Below the pieces are notes generated by a model. It was not told where the DNA came from. It did no database searches and was given only the letters and a program-made list of their open reading frames with translations. From Myxococcales bacterium (GTDB lineage Bacteria; Myxococcota_A; Polyangia; Polyangiales; Polyangiaceae), in the NCBI GenBank assembly GCA_016706225.1, contig JADJKB010000022.1, positions 124,001 through 188,000 on the forward strand: a DNA stretch of 64,000 bases, read 5' to 3'. The first letter of the stretch is position 1. Every line of letters begins with the position of its first letter. Below are positions 33,264 to 42,161 of this stretch, piece after piece. A program made the position numbers and the translations under genes.

Positions 33264-33483
33264 GGTCTCTACCTTTCCGAAGAAACAGGGCCGCGACCCT
33301 AGCAGCTTTGAGCGTGACCGGGGGGCACCGCGGGCAGCTACGAGCGCAAAATTCTCGTGGGTTTCGCCGCGCAAATCGCGCGGTTCTCCCCGACGCCCGT
33401 GCGATTCGACGGCGGCGCCCGCCGACGTCAGATCAGGACACCGCACTCTCGGCCGGCAACAGCGACCCGCCGATTTGGTTAGA

Positions 33484-34053
33484 ATGGCGACCGCCATGCA
33501 AAGGTCCACCTTCGCTCTCCTCGCGGCCCTGCTCCTCTTCGCCTGTGAGGACAAGAAGAAGCCGGTGTCCGCCGGAGCGCCGAGCGGTGAGACCACCGCA
33601 TCCGCCGAGCCGACCGCGACGACTGCCCCCGTGGAAGCTTACCCGCCCGGCATGGCTCCGCCCGAAGACGCGGGCAACGACGCGGAGCCCGCGGAACCGA
33701 AGACCGGCGTGTGTGCGTTCAACGAGTCGGGCTACGACGGCCAGGACACGAAGAGTAACGAGAAGCTGATCGTGAAGATCAAGAACGATCGGATCGTCGC
33801 GGTCGAGTACACGTATCGAGGATCGTACGCCCTCGATGGCAAGACCGACCAGCTCGACATCCCGCTGGTCGAGAACAAGTGGCTCGAGTTCGAGGTCCCG
33901 ATGACCAGCGGGCACAAGATCTTCAAGCTGAAGCTCAAGGGCAACAACATCGACCTGAAGGGCACGGCCACCCAGGACGCCGACGGCGACTGCCAGTGGG
34001 AGAAGCTCGAGCCAGAGAAGGACTCCAAGAAGGACTCCAAGAAGAAGCGCTGA
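33484..34053 (+). CDS. Small lipoprotein with Lys-rich C-terminus
   Basis: 189 residues. Signal with lipobox LLLFAC; ATG at 33484, or the ATG at 33496 that starts directly at the signal peptide. An Ala/Pro/Glu linker (about 25-75) is followed by a compact beta-rich domain with two Cys (VCAFNESGYDG, KLIVKIKNDRIVAVEYTYRG, HKIFKLKLKGNNIDLKG, CQWEKL), and a tail of Lys/Asp/Ser repeats (KDSKKDSKKKR). No known family recognised; presumably periplasmic. Confidence 0.8.
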   Translation: MATAMQRSTFALLAALLLFACEDKKKPVSAGAPSGETTASAEPTATTAPVEAYPPGMAPPEDAGNDAEPAEPKTGVCAFNESGYDGQDTKSNEKLIVKIKNDRIVAVEYTYRGSYALDGKTDQLDIPLVENKWLEFEVPMTSGHKIFKLKLKGNNIDLKGTATQDADGDCQWEKLEPEKDSKKDSKKKR

Positions 34054-34129
34054 TCCCGCACACGCGCAATTGAGCGCGCCCGTTCTCACGCCCGGCCTGT
34101 GGACGCCGAAAATTCGGTGGGTTTTGGCC

Positions 34130-34144
34130 TGGCAAGGGAATTGC
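34130..34144 (+). promoter_or_regulatory. Candidate sigma54 promoter upstream of the 34158 lipoprotein
   Basis: TGGCAAGGGAATTGC matches the -24/-12 consensus TGGCACG-N4-TTGC with one mismatch and exact spacing. The predicted start of transcription would be only a few bases before the ATG at 34158, giving an almost leaderless mRNA, which lowers confidence. Confidence 0.4.
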
Positions 34145-34157
34145 GAGGGCAAGGGGC

Positions 34158-35390
34158 ATGACCGCATCCCGCAGCCTCGGCTCAGCGACCGCCCACCTCT
34201 TACTTGCTGGGTTGCTCGGCCTGGGCTGTGCAACGGAGACGGGGGAAGCGGGCGACCCGGGCGCGGTGGACCCGATCAGTGGAGCTGGGGGCGCACCGAA
34301 CGACGATCCCTGGGGCCTTGGTCCGGCGGGCGCGGGGGGCGGCGAGCTGGGCGGCGCGGCGGGCGAGGCCGGTGCCGCGGGCGCTGGAGTGGGGGGTGAA
34401 GCCGGCGCCGCAGGCGCGGGAGCGGGAGCGGGTCAAGGCGGCAGCGGCCCATCGACGGGCGGCGCGCCAAACGGGAGCGGCGGCACGGCGCCGAACGGGA
34501 GCGGCGGCGCGGCGTCGAACGGGAGCGGCGGCACGGCGGCCTGCCCTGCCGGTGCGGCGCCCACCGGCATCAACCTGCGCTTCGACCTGGCAACCTTGAA
34601 CTGCGGCGCGAGCGGCGTGTGTGATCCGAACAGCGACAAGTGTTTCTGCGCACCGGAGTTCGACGCGCTGAACTCACTGTCGCACCACATCCTGTCGCTG
34701 GGAACGGACGCACACAAAGCGAAGGTCTGGGCGGCCGGCAATCAGCAGAGTGTGTACGTGAACGAGCTCAACACGAACATCGCGGCGGGCGGAGCAGCAC
34801 GTGCCAACGCCGCGCTGACGAAGGCCCAGGCAGATTTTCCTTGCGGCGTTCCCACCTGGTTCGTGGTGAACGAGATCTCCGCCGGGCTCTGGCCCAGCAG
34901 CGCGAGCTACCGTCAGTTCGTGGTGGACTTTGCCCAGACGCTGTCGGCAAAGGGCAAGAAGGTGATCATCGCCGCGCCGTTTGCGAAACCGGGCGCCAAT
35001 GCGACGTCGTGGACCGCGCTCCAGAAGTTCGCGTTCATCGGCGTCGAGAACTACTTGTCTGGGGCGAAGGTGAACGCCAACGGAAACTCCGTGGGCTGGT
35101 GCCAAGCTCAGTATCAAGCCAGCGTCGACGCCTACGGCAAGCTCGGTGTGCCCAAGTCGCGCTTGTTCCTGTTCGAGCACTTCGGCAACACCGCATCCGA
35201 CGTGGACTGGGGTCGCGGCGGCGCCAGCGCCAGTGGCTGGACCAACGCCATCAAGGCACGAGGCCAGGCCATCGCAAACGTGGCTTTCCCCGGCTTCATC
35301 AGCTACGGCTGGGCTGCGAATCAGATGGGCGCGAGCAACGCCGAGCGGCTGAGTTTCATCAAGACGTACACGGCGGCGGCGCTGCCGTGA
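34158..35390 (+). CDS. Lipoprotein with Gly/Ala linker and possible TIM-barrel-like domain
   Basis: 410 residues. Lipobox GLLGLGC is followed by about 100 residues of Gly/Ala linker ending in tandem NGSGGTAPNGSGGAASNGSG. From about residue 135 comes a Cys-containing entry (LATLNCGASGVCDPNSDKC) and a regular alpha/beta pattern: VWAAGNQQSVYVNELN, CGVPTWFVVNEISAGLW, FVVDFAQTLSAKGKKVIIA, FIGVENYLSG, SRLFLFEHFG. The VxNE and FLFEH motifs could be acidic active-site residues of a glycoside-hydrolase-like barrel, but I cannot name a family. A candidate sigma54 promoter lies just upstream. Confidence 0.8.
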   Translation: MTASRSLGSATAHLLLAGLLGLGCATETGEAGDPGAVDPISGAGGAPNDDPWGLGPAGAGGGELGGAAGEAGAAGAGVGGEAGAAGAGAGAGQGGSGPSTGGAPNGSGGTAPNGSGGAASNGSGGTAACPAGAAPTGINLRFDLATLNCGASGVCDPNSDKCFCAPEFDALNSLSHHILSLGTDAHKAKVWAAGNQQSVYVNELNTNIAAGGAARANAALTKAQADFPCGVPTWFVVNEISAGLWPSSASYRQFVVDFAQTLSAKGKKVIIAAPFAKPGANATSWTALQKFAFIGVENYLSGAKVNANGNSVGWCQAQYQASVDAYGKLGVPKSRLFLFEHFGNTASDVDWGRGGASASGWTNAIKARGQAIANVAFPGFISYGWAANQMGASNAERLSFIKTYTAAALP

Positions 35391-35460
35391 TCCGCGGGCG
35401 TTCGGCCGCGGATCGCCTGAGAACGTGTCATCGCGAATCGACCAAGCTACGCTGACTCGC

Positions 35461-36765
35461 GTGAGGGTCTTGACGCTGACCGTCGTCGGTTTGCTCGCGG
35501 CGGCGGCACACGGCTGCAGCCTGCTCGTGCCCAGCGACGACGACCTGCGCGGCGACCGCTCGACCGGTGGCAAGGACGGCGGAGGAGGGACGAGCGGGGT
35601 CGCCGGTGGCGGGGGTTTTCCCACGGGAGGCAGCGGGGGCAGCGCCGGTGTGGGAGGAGCGGGCAACCCCTGTGAGAGCGCTGCGGGCTTTGCAACGACA
35701 GAGATAGCGAGCCCCGGTGCAGCGAATGCTGCGCACGTCGACTACCGTTCGACCAGCAGTGACCTCGCGCTCACCTGGCTGGAAGCAGGCGATGTCTTCA
35801 CTCGCGGAGCTCCGCTCTTGCCCGGCGCGCCCGATGCACCGCTCAAACTCTCGTCGTCCGCCAAGGCTACCAAGTTCGACGCTGCATGGAGCGCCGGTGC
35901 GGCGCGCGTGGGCGCCGTCTGGTTCGACACCACACTCAGCTTCGCTTCCCATCCTCCGACCAAGGCCGCCGCCGTGTACGGCGCCGACCCTCTCCTACCC
36001 GGCGGCAAGGGCCCGATCTCGGCTGCCATCGCCGGCGCGCCGAATAGCTCCGAGTTCGCCATCGTGTGGCGCGGTTACGGTGACAGCGCTGGGCGGCTGT
36101 ACGCGTTGCTCGTCGACGGCGGCGGCACGAGTCTGACAGGCGGGGACGGCTACACACGCATCACTGACGACTCAGCCAACGATCCGGAGTGTGGAGACCG
36201 CAACAATCCGGCGCTGAGCTCGGCCAACGGCGGCTACGCCCTCGCCTGGTCGTGGGCGCCGCACGGCTGCGACGGCTCCGCGGGGGGTCAGCCCGACATC
36301 TACTTCACCACGCTGAAATCGACGCTGGAGGCCCCGGTCTCGAAGTTGAGTGTGGCTGCGGGCGCCGGAATCTCGGACTACCCCGCGATTGCCGCTGGCG
36401 ACAGCGACTTCGGCGTGGCGTGGCTGGACGACCGCGATGGCAAGAGCGCGGTCTGGTTCGCTCGCGTCGCCGGCTCGAGCGTCGTCGCCGCGTCGCTACA
36501 GCGCGTATCAACCGGCGCACCGACGCCCGCGCGCGCGCCGGCGATCGCGGTGCGCCCCGGTCACTACGCGGTCGCCTGGCAAGAGGGGCAGAGCATCCAC
36601 TTCGCGGAGATCGCCGGCGACGGCTCGGCCAGCGACGCCGTCCTGGCAACCGACGCACTTGCCGGCGACACACCGAGCCTGACTTGGGCCGGGGATCGCT
36701 GGGTCGTCGCCTGGAGCAAGGCCGGGAGTCCGTCCCAGTTGCAGCTGTCGATCTGCACGCCGTGA
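35461..36765 (+). CDS. Lipoprotein with Gly-rich linker and beta-propeller-like domain
   Basis: 434 residues from the GTG at 35461 (a GTG at 35425 is also in frame). Lipobox region AAAAHGC, Gly-rich linker at about 35-75, then repeated blade-like units: STSSDLALTWLEAGDVFT, RVGAVWFDTTLSFAS, FAIVWRGYGDSAGRLYALL, GYALAWSWAPHG, FGVAWLDDRDGKSAVWFARV, YAVAWQEGQSIHFAEI, DRWVVAWSKAGSP. Each contains a V/IAWxD-like strand, typical of secreted propellers of unknown function. It is followed by a kinase gene 78 bases downstream, so it might be part of that kinase's sensing set. Confidence 0.85.
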   Translation: MRVLTLTVVGLLAAAAHGCSLLVPSDDDLRGDRSTGGKDGGGGTSGVAGGGGFPTGGSGGSAGVGGAGNPCESAAGFATTEIASPGAANAAHVDYRSTSSDLALTWLEAGDVFTRGAPLLPGAPDAPLKLSSSAKATKFDAAWSAGAARVGAVWFDTTLSFASHPPTKAAAVYGADPLLPGGKGPISAAIAGAPNSSEFAIVWRGYGDSAGRLYALLVDGGGTSLTGGDGYTRITDDSANDPECGDRNNPALSSANGGYALAWSWAPHGCDGSAGGQPDIYFTTLKSTLEAPVSKLSVAAGAGISDYPAIAAGDSDFGVAWLDDRDGKSAVWFARVAGSSVVAASLQRVSTGAPTPARAPAIAVRPGHYAVAWQEGQSIHFAEIAGDGSASDAVLATDALAGDTPSLTWAGDRWVVAWSKAGSPSQLQLSICTP

Positions 36766-36843
36766 ACAGCGCCGAACCGCGGCGGTGCGAGGTTCCGTCT
36801 GCTGACCGCTGGGCCATCCCAGCGCGCGTGGTACGCTGCGCGG

Positions 36844-38436
36844 GTGAGTGAGATCCGCCGAGAGCGTCGGGTGCTCGGGCGCTATCTCCTGGCCGATGCC
36901 ATCGCTGCCGGTGGCATGGCGACCATCCATCTTGGGCGCCTGCTCGGACCGGTCGGATTCGCTCGCACCGTCGCCATCAAGCGGCTGCACCCGCAGTTCG
37001 CCAAAGATCCCGAGTTCGTCGCTGCGTTCCTCGACGAAGCGCGCCTGGCCGCGCGCATTCAACACCCGAACGTGGCGCAGACCCTGGACGTCGTGGCGAC
37101 CGAGGGCGAGCTCTTTCTGGTGATGGAGTACGTGGTCGGCGAGTCGCTGGCTCGGTTGATGAAACGACTGCGGCGCCGGAACCTCGCGCTCCCACCCCCG
37201 ATTGCCAGCGCGGTGGTCACGCACACACTTTATGGCTTGCACGCTGCGCACGATGCGAAGAGTGACGACGGCGAGCCGCTTGCCATCGTTCACCGCGACG
37301 TCTCCCCTCACAACATCTTGGTAGGTGTCGACGGCATCACTCGCGTCGTCGACTTCGGCATCGCGAAGGCTGCAAAACGCACCAAAGAGACCGAGGTCGG
37401 GCGTATCAAGGGCAAGATCGCGTACATGGCGCCGGAGCAGGTAAAGAGTGAGCCGCTCGACCGACGTTCGGATGTGTTTGCCGCGGGCATCGTGCTCTGG
37501 GAAGCGCTCACGGGTCGTCGGCTGTTCGAGGACACCGATCCGTTCTTGGTGATGTCGCAGGTGCTAGAAGCGCCGCTCGTGCCACCCAGTCGACACATAC
37601 CGGCGCTGTCGCCGGAGGTCGACGCGGTCGTGATGCGCGCGTTGTCTCGGCCCCGCGAGTTGCGCTTTCAGACGGCGCGAGAGATGGCCATCGCGCTCGA
37701 GCGAGCGCTGATGCCGGCGCTCTCGCGCGAGGTCGGTGAGTGGGTGGAAAACACGGTCGGTGACGAGATCCGAGAGCGGGGGCGAGCGCTCTCCAGCCTC
37801 GAGCGAGAGGAGAGTGAGAGTGGGGTGACGGCGAGTCTTCTGCCCACCTCGGCCGCGGGGGACGACGCGACCGCCGACTACCAACACTCGGTGGTCGCGG
37901 AGCTTCGAGTCGAGCCAACCACCGAGGTCACGACCCGGATGCCGATGGCTCAGTCAGAGCCGGCTGCCGCACGCGCCGTGGAGGCAGCGGTACCGATTCA
38001 CGCAGGCCTGAGCGAACAGCCGGGCGCGGGCGGTGCGCGGCGCACGGTGCTGACGGGCGCGGGAGTGGGCGCGCTCGTGTTCATCGCAATCGTGCTCGGT
38101 GTGACCTCGCTGCGTGGCTCACGTACGCAGGGCACCGCGAGCGGCGCTCCGGAGACTTCCGCCCCTGCAACGACCGGCACGCCGCTCGCGAGTGCGAGTG
38201 CTGGAATCGGGCGCGCGCCCGCTGTCAGTGACGCCTCCGCGCCAGGGGCGGAGAGCAGCCAGGAGCCCGCCACGCCAGCCTTGGAGAGTGCCGACCTACC
38301 GACGCCCAGGCCAGTGTTCAATTCGAAGCCCGTCCCGCGCGTGCCGAAGAGCCCGAAGCCAAACTGCACGCCACCCTATTGGGTCGATGGCGACGGCATC
38401 AAACACTACAAGAAGGAGTGCAATCTCGGAAAATGA
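36844..38436 (+). CDS. Transmembrane Hanks-type Ser/Thr protein kinase
   Basis: 530 residues from a GTG. Kinase domain at about 12-275: AIAAGGMATIHLG, Lys46 in VAIKRL, AIVHRDVSPHNILV (HRD 150-152), VVDFGIAKAA (DFG 170-172), MAPEQV. All catalytic residues are present. A linker rich in Glu/Ser is followed by one TM helix near 405-427 (AGVGALVFIAIVLGVTSL), an Ala/Pro extracytoplasmic part and a Cys-containing tail CTPPYWVDGDG ... KKECNLGK. The tail matches that of the kinase at 4345, so the two are paralogues, probably sharing a signal type. The neighbour on the opposite strand is an FHA-sigma54 activator, a possible phospho-target. Confidence 0.95.
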   Translation: MSEIRRERRVLGRYLLADAIAAGGMATIHLGRLLGPVGFARTVAIKRLHPQFAKDPEFVAAFLDEARLAARIQHPNVAQTLDVVATEGELFLVMEYVVGESLARLMKRLRRRNLALPPPIASAVVTHTLYGLHAAHDAKSDDGEPLAIVHRDVSPHNILVGVDGITRVVDFGIAKAAKRTKETEVGRIKGKIAYMAPEQVKSEPLDRRSDVFAAGIVLWEALTGRRLFEDTDPFLVMSQVLEAPLVPPSRHIPALSPEVDAVVMRALSRPRELRFQTAREMAIALERALMPALSREVGEWVENTVGDEIRERGRALSSLEREESESGVTASLLPTSAAGDDATADYQHSVVAELRVEPTTEVTTRMPMAQSEPAAARAVEAAVPIHAGLSEQPGAGGARRTVLTGAGVGALVFIAIVLGVTSLRGSRTQGTASGAPETSAPATTGTPLASASAGIGRAPAVSDASAPGAESSQEPATPALESADLPTPRPVFNSKPVPRVPKSPKPNCTPPYWVDGDGIKHYKKECNLGK

Positions 38437-38460
38437 GCGCGCGGCATGACTGCCGCAATG

Positions 38461-38475
38461 CACGCTGAGAGCGTG
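38461..38475. terminator. Short hairpin between convergent kinase and sigma54-activator genes
   Basis: CACGCT-GAG-AGCGTG forms a 6-bp stem with a 3-base loop in the 47-base gap between the two stop codons. There is no T-run, so a terminator role is only possible. Confidence 0.3.
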
Positions 38476-38483
38476 TGCGAGGG

Positions 38484-39878
38484 TCAGCGCGGCTTTTTGT
38501 GGGTGAGCCCGTACTCGCCCAGCTTCGTCACCAGCGCCCGGCGTGAGATGCCGAGCAGCTCGGCGGCGCGGGTCTGATTTCCTCCAGCGGCCTCGAGCGC
38601 GCGCTCGATCTGCGCTCTTTCGAAGTCGGACATCGCGCGACGCAGATCGAGATCGCCGGAGGGCTCGAGCGGAGACGGTTGAGTGATCGACGTGGGGTCT
38701 GCGCTCATCGGCGCGGCGTCCAACGGCGCCGTGCCGCTGTCGAGCGCAAGGTGCTCCACGTCGATCGGAGCGTTCTCCGACAACAGGACCGCGCGCTCCA
38801 TCACGTTGCGCAACTCGCGCACGTTGCCCGGCCAGCTGTGGCCCTCCAGCGCGGCGAGCGTCCGCGGAGTGAGCTCCTTCGCTGGGCGCCCGAGGTGAGC
38901 GCAGGATTCGGCGGCAAATCGCCGGGCCAGCGGCAAGATTTCTTCGCGCCGCTCGCGCAGCGCCGGGATGTAAACGGGCATGCCGCTCAGGCGGAACAGC
39001 AGATCTTTGCGGAACCCGCCCTTGGCCACCTGCTCGCCGAGGTCACGATTGGTCGCAGCCACGAAGCGCACGTCGATCTTGCGGGGTGTCACCGAGCCCA
39101 GCCGAGTCACCTCTCGACTCTCGAGCACGCGCAGCAGCTTGGCCTGCGTGGGCAGCGGGAGCTCGCCGATCTCGTCCAGAAAGACGGTGCCCTTGTCGGC
39201 GCCCTCGAGCAGCCCGGGTTTCTGTTTGTCGGCGCCGGTGAACGCGCCACGCTCGTAGCCGAACAGCTCGCTCTCGAGCAGGTTCTCCGGCAGAGCCGCG
39301 CAGTTCAGCCGCACGAAGGCCCGCTCGGCCCGCCGCGACGCACGATGCACGGTCTCGGCGGCCAGCTCCTTGCCGACCCCGGTCTCACCCAGCAAGAGCA
39401 CGGTAATGTCACCGGGCGCGACCAGGCTGAGCACCTTGGCGATGCGTCCCATGGCTCCGGTCGCGGGCCAGGGCAGCGCCACGGTCGGCGTCTGGGCTGG
39501 CACCAGCTCATCGCGTGACTGCTCCGTCGATTGCAGGAAGAGCGTGCACGCTCCGATGATCAACAGGTCGCCGGGCTGCCAGTCGATTGTCGAATTCTCG
39601 GCCAGGCGTCTGCGCCCGACGATCGTGCCGTTGGCGCTGCCGAGATCTTCGATGCGGAGGGTCTCTCCGACGTGCACTCGTGCGTGCCGGCGCGAGACAC
39701 TCTGGTGATCGACTCGGATCTCACACTCCGGGGCGCGTCCGATGGTGTACACCCCACCGGCAGCCAGCTTCTTGGTGACGACGTGCGCGTCCCACAGGGC
39801 AACGACGCGCACGCCTCCCTCGGCCGCGCTCACCCAGACATCCGTCTTGGAGACCCCATCGTCGGCGTGAAATCCCAT
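38484..39878 (-). CDS. FHA-domain sigma54-dependent transcriptional activator
   Basis: 464 residues from the ATG at 39878. FHA domain at about 35-115: GGVYTIGRAPECEIRVDHQS, VSRRHARV, IEDLGSANGTIV, which binds phosphothreonine. AAA+ domain: Walker A LLLGETGVGKELAAE, sigma54 contact loop GAFTGA (211-216), Walker B GTVFLDEIGELPL, and VRFVAATNRDL. C-terminal Fis-type HTH at about 425-460: MSDFERAQIERALEAAGGNQ, then RAAELLGISRRALVTKL. There is no receiver domain, so the FHA domain probably links it to Ser/Thr kinases. The convergent gene is such a kinase. A sigma54-like site lies at 34130. Confidence 0.95.
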   Translation of the reverse strand: MGFHADDGVSKTDVWVSAAEGGVRVVALWDAHVVTKKLAAGGVYTIGRAPECEIRVDHQSVSRRHARVHVGETLRIEDLGSANGTIVGRRRLAENSTIDWQPGDLLIIGACTLFLQSTEQSRDELVPAQTPTVALPWPATGAMGRIAKVLSLVAPGDITVLLLGETGVGKELAAETVHRASRRAERAFVRLNCAALPENLLESELFGYERGAFTGADKQKPGLLEGADKGTVFLDEIGELPLPTQAKLLRVLESREVTRLGSVTPRKIDVRFVAATNRDLGEQVAKGGFRKDLLFRLSGMPVYIPALRERREEILPLARRFAAESCAHLGRPAKELTPRTLAALEGHSWPGNVRELRNVMERAVLLSENAPIDVEHLALDSGTAPLDAAPMSADPTSITQPSPLEPSGDLDLRRAMSDFERAQIERALEAAGGNQTRAAELLGISRRALVTKLGEYGLTHKKPR

Positions 39879-39974
39879 GCGCTTCCTGCTGCGTCGTGCG
39901 TCCGTTCCCGAGGGCGCTCCCTCGGGTCCCCGGACTCGGCTATCGTGCCGCGTCCGTTCCGAGGAGTCGATACA

Positions 39975-40460
39975 ATGAAGAGAGCCATCGCGTTGGGGGT
40001 TTTGTTGGTGCTGGCGGGTTGCGACAAGAAGGATGCAGCGCCGACTGCGGCGACTGCGACGGCCAAGCCGGAGGCACCAGCGGCTGCGAGTGCACCTGCA
40101 GCCGCAGCACCGAGCGCAGCCCCATCGGCGGCGCCGGAGAAGGCCGAGGCCGAAGCGCCGGACGACCAAGAGGGTCTGGAGAAGGGGGAGGTGATCGTCG
40201 GTTACCTGCAGGACCTGAAGGACGAAGGCCAGTGCGCGGTGCTGCCGGCGCCCGAGGCCGAAAAGGGCAAGTACGACGAGAAGAAGCTGGAGGAGGTCGC
40301 CAAGATGATGAAGGCGAAGGTCGTGAAGTCCTGCCCCACCGAGGGAGTGCAGGGCACGTGCCGTTCGATGGGGATGCTCATCAACTACACGGCGCCGAAG
40401 TACACGCCGGACAGCGCGCAAAAGGAGTGCAAGAAGAACCGCGGCAAGTGGTTCGACTGA
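39975..40460 (+). CDS. Small lipoprotein with Ala/Pro linker
   Basis: 161 residues from the ATG at 39975, with GAGGAG 9 bases before it as ribosome binding site. Lipobox VLLVLAGC, then Ala/Pro/Glu linker to about residue 65, then a small domain with four Cys (EGQCAVLPA, VKSCPTEGVQGTCRSMGM, KECKKNRGKWFD). Divergent from the FHA-sigma54 activator with 96 bases between. Function unknown. Confidence 0.82.
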   Translation: MKRAIALGVLLVLAGCDKKDAAPTAATATAKPEAPAAASAPAAAAPSAAPSAAPEKAEAEAPDDQEGLEKGEVIVGYLQDLKDEGQCAVLPAPEAEKGKYDEKKLEEVAKMMKAKVVKSCPTEGVQGTCRSMGMLINYTAPKYTPDSAQKECKKNRGKWFD

Positions 40461-40509
40461 TGCTCGGCTGACCAGCGCGCGAGACAACGCTCCGGTGCGC
40501 GGGCGGCGC

Positions 40510-41370
40510 TCAGAATCGAGCGCCACCCCACACCGCGCCGCCGTGTGGGCTCGGTGCAACACCGAGCCACGGCCGCACGCTTCCGCGCTCGGCTCTCTTC
40601 TCCGGGGTGGAAAGGAAGAGCCAGGTCGCGAGTCCACCGCTCACCACGGCCACACCCAGGCTGACGTCGGCGAGCAGGTACTGCCGGTGGAGGGTGTCGA
40701 TCTCGTCGTCGCTGCAGCTGCCCTTGCAGCTCTGGGTGCTGCGACCGGCGAGGCCAAAACCCACGAACCCAGCCGTGCCAGCCAGGGCGACTCCGCTGAA
40801 CACCCAAGCCAGAGTCGGGATCGCGCTCGGGTCAGCAGCGTCCGCGCGCTCACTCTGGGCCGGTCGTACTTCGAGTCTTTCAACCACGGGCAAAGCCAGC
40901 TCACCCGCGCGCACCTCGATTCGTTTGCTCACCGTTCGGTCGCGGAGTGAAAACACCAGCCGGTGCTCACCGGGATCCACCTCGATGGGCTCCGGTCCTA
41001 CCGCGATCTGCGCACCGTCCAGCTCCAGGGTGAAACCACGCAGCTCGTTACCGTTTGCGTCTTCGAGGCGCGGCCGAAGGCTCGGGATGGTGGTGCCGAG
41101 ACTCGCGAGGGCGTCCGTGCAGTCCTTTCGCACCATCGCGGGACAGGTCTCGGCGGCGCACAGGCGAAACTCGCGACGCGAATCGAGCAGCCGGCCACGC
41201 TTGCGTGTGCGCTGCGCTCGCTCGAACTCCTCGATGCACTGGGCCTGGCGGTCGGCGTGCGCGGGGGCCGCGTAGGTCAGGCCCGAAGCGCAGACGACGC
41301 AGGCGAGGACCCAGGGAGGATTCGGCGTCATGGTCGAGCGTGCGTCTCGGGTCGCACCGGGGCCGGTCAC
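40510..41370 (-). CDS. Signal-peptide protein, paralogue of the PEGA-like protein at 6192
   Basis: 286 residues from a GTG that overlaps the stop of the gene upstream (GTGA); an ATG 13 codons later (41331) gives a shorter signal. After the signal (LTYAAPAHA) come CIEEFERAQRTRKRGRLLDS and CAAETCPAMVRKDCTDALASL, corresponding to CPATIRKDC in the 6192 protein. Then a PEGA-like part (LELDGAQIAVGPEPIEVDPG, EHRLVFSLRDRTVSKRIEV), and two TM segments (LAWVFSGVALAGTAGFVGFG, VSLGVAVVSGGLATWLFL). Same order as at 6192. Function unknown; pairing of this family with kinase genes occurs at both loci in this window. Confidence 0.85.
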   Translation of the reverse strand: MTGPGATRDARSTMTPNPPWVLACVVCASGLTYAAPAHADRQAQCIEEFERAQRTRKRGRLLDSRREFRLCAAETCPAMVRKDCTDALASLGTTIPSLRPRLEDANGNELRGFTLELDGAQIAVGPEPIEVDPGEHRLVFSLRDRTVSKRIEVRAGELALPVVERLEVRPAQSERADAADPSAIPTLAWVFSGVALAGTAGFVGFGLAGRSTQSCKGSCSDDEIDTLHRQYLLADVSLGVAVVSGGLATWLFLSTPEKRAERGSVRPWLGVAPSPHGGAVWGGARF

Positions 41371-42020
41371 GATCTCGCAATGTGCTTCAGACAGTGTACG
41401 CAGCGCGTTGCTTCCGGATGAGTGAGCCCGCCGCAGTGCGGGCAGGGCGTACGCACGGGTTCGGGTTTGGCTTCCTCGATGACGGGCGCAGCCTCGGCAG
41501 CGGGCTCCGGGGCATCGACCGCGGCTTCGGGAGTGCCCACGCCGATCTCGGCGCCCGGCCCCGGCATCGCTGCTGCCGGTACCGGGTCGGCTTCGGTCAC
41601 GCCGCCCCCACTCTGAGCGACGCCCCAGTCGAGCGGCCCCGGGATCGCGGCCGCAGTCACGGGCATCGCGGCATCAGATGCTGGCGCGGCGCTCTTCACC
41701 AGCGACGCGGCCCGACGTGCAGCGACCGCCGCAGCCTGAGCCTCTTCCAGGCGTTCATCGATGCGGACGATCACGGGCACGACGTGCGCCATGGATCCGT
41801 GAAAGGTCCCCGTCGACCAGACCACGATGGCAATGAGCAGCACACACAGCGAGATCAGTGAAAACCCAAGGCGGTCACTCGAGCTCCGCTGCGAGAACGC
41901 AGCGAGCAGACCAATGAGCGAACCGACCACGCCCAGGATCCCGATCCCTCGTGTGAGCAGGCTCAGGCCCTTGAGGTATCGCGCCATGCGCAAGCTGTCC
42001 TGGCTCGGATCGGATGCCAT
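41367..42020 (-). CDS. Membrane protein with C-terminal zinc-ribbon
   Basis: 217 residues from the ATG at 42020. Two TM helices close to the N-terminus (TRGIGILGVVGSLIGLLAAF and FSLISLCVLLIAIVVW), then a helix rich in Ala/Arg, a long Ala/Pro/Glu linker, and a C-terminal CPHCGGLTHPEATRCVHC zinc-ribbon motif. It probably anchors a small cytoplasmic zinc-binding module. Overlaps the start of the PEGA-like gene (GTGA), so the two are likely translated together. Confidence 0.8.
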   Translation of the reverse strand: MASDPSQDSLRMARYLKGLSLLTRGIGILGVVGSLIGLLAAFSQRSSSDRLGFSLISLCVLLIAIVVWSTGTFHGSMAHVVPVIVRIDERLEEAQAAAVAARRAASLVKSAAPASDAAMPVTAAAIPGPLDWGVAQSGGGVTEADPVPAAAMPGPGAEIGVGTPEAAVDAPEPAAEAAPVIEEAKPEPVRTPCPHCGGLTHPEATRCVHCLKHIARS

Positions 42021-42105
42021 GTTGACTAAGCGTCTACCTGGCCTGGCTCGCGGGTGGAACGGGGGCTCGTCGAGCTGGGCTCTGGCCGGCATTTATCGCC
42101 GACAC

Positions 42106-42141
42106 GCCAGCAAGCCGCGCGAGCGAAGCGCGCGCGCTGGC
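42106..42141 (-). terminator. Hairpin downstream of the TerB-like gene
   Basis: GCCAGC at 42106-42111 pairs with GCTGGC at 42136-42141, with CGCGCG arms inside, 20 bases after the TerB-like stop on the minus strand. No T-run follows, so it may be only a weak terminator. Confidence 0.3.
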
Positions 42142-42161
42142 GCAAAATGGGACACGTTGCC

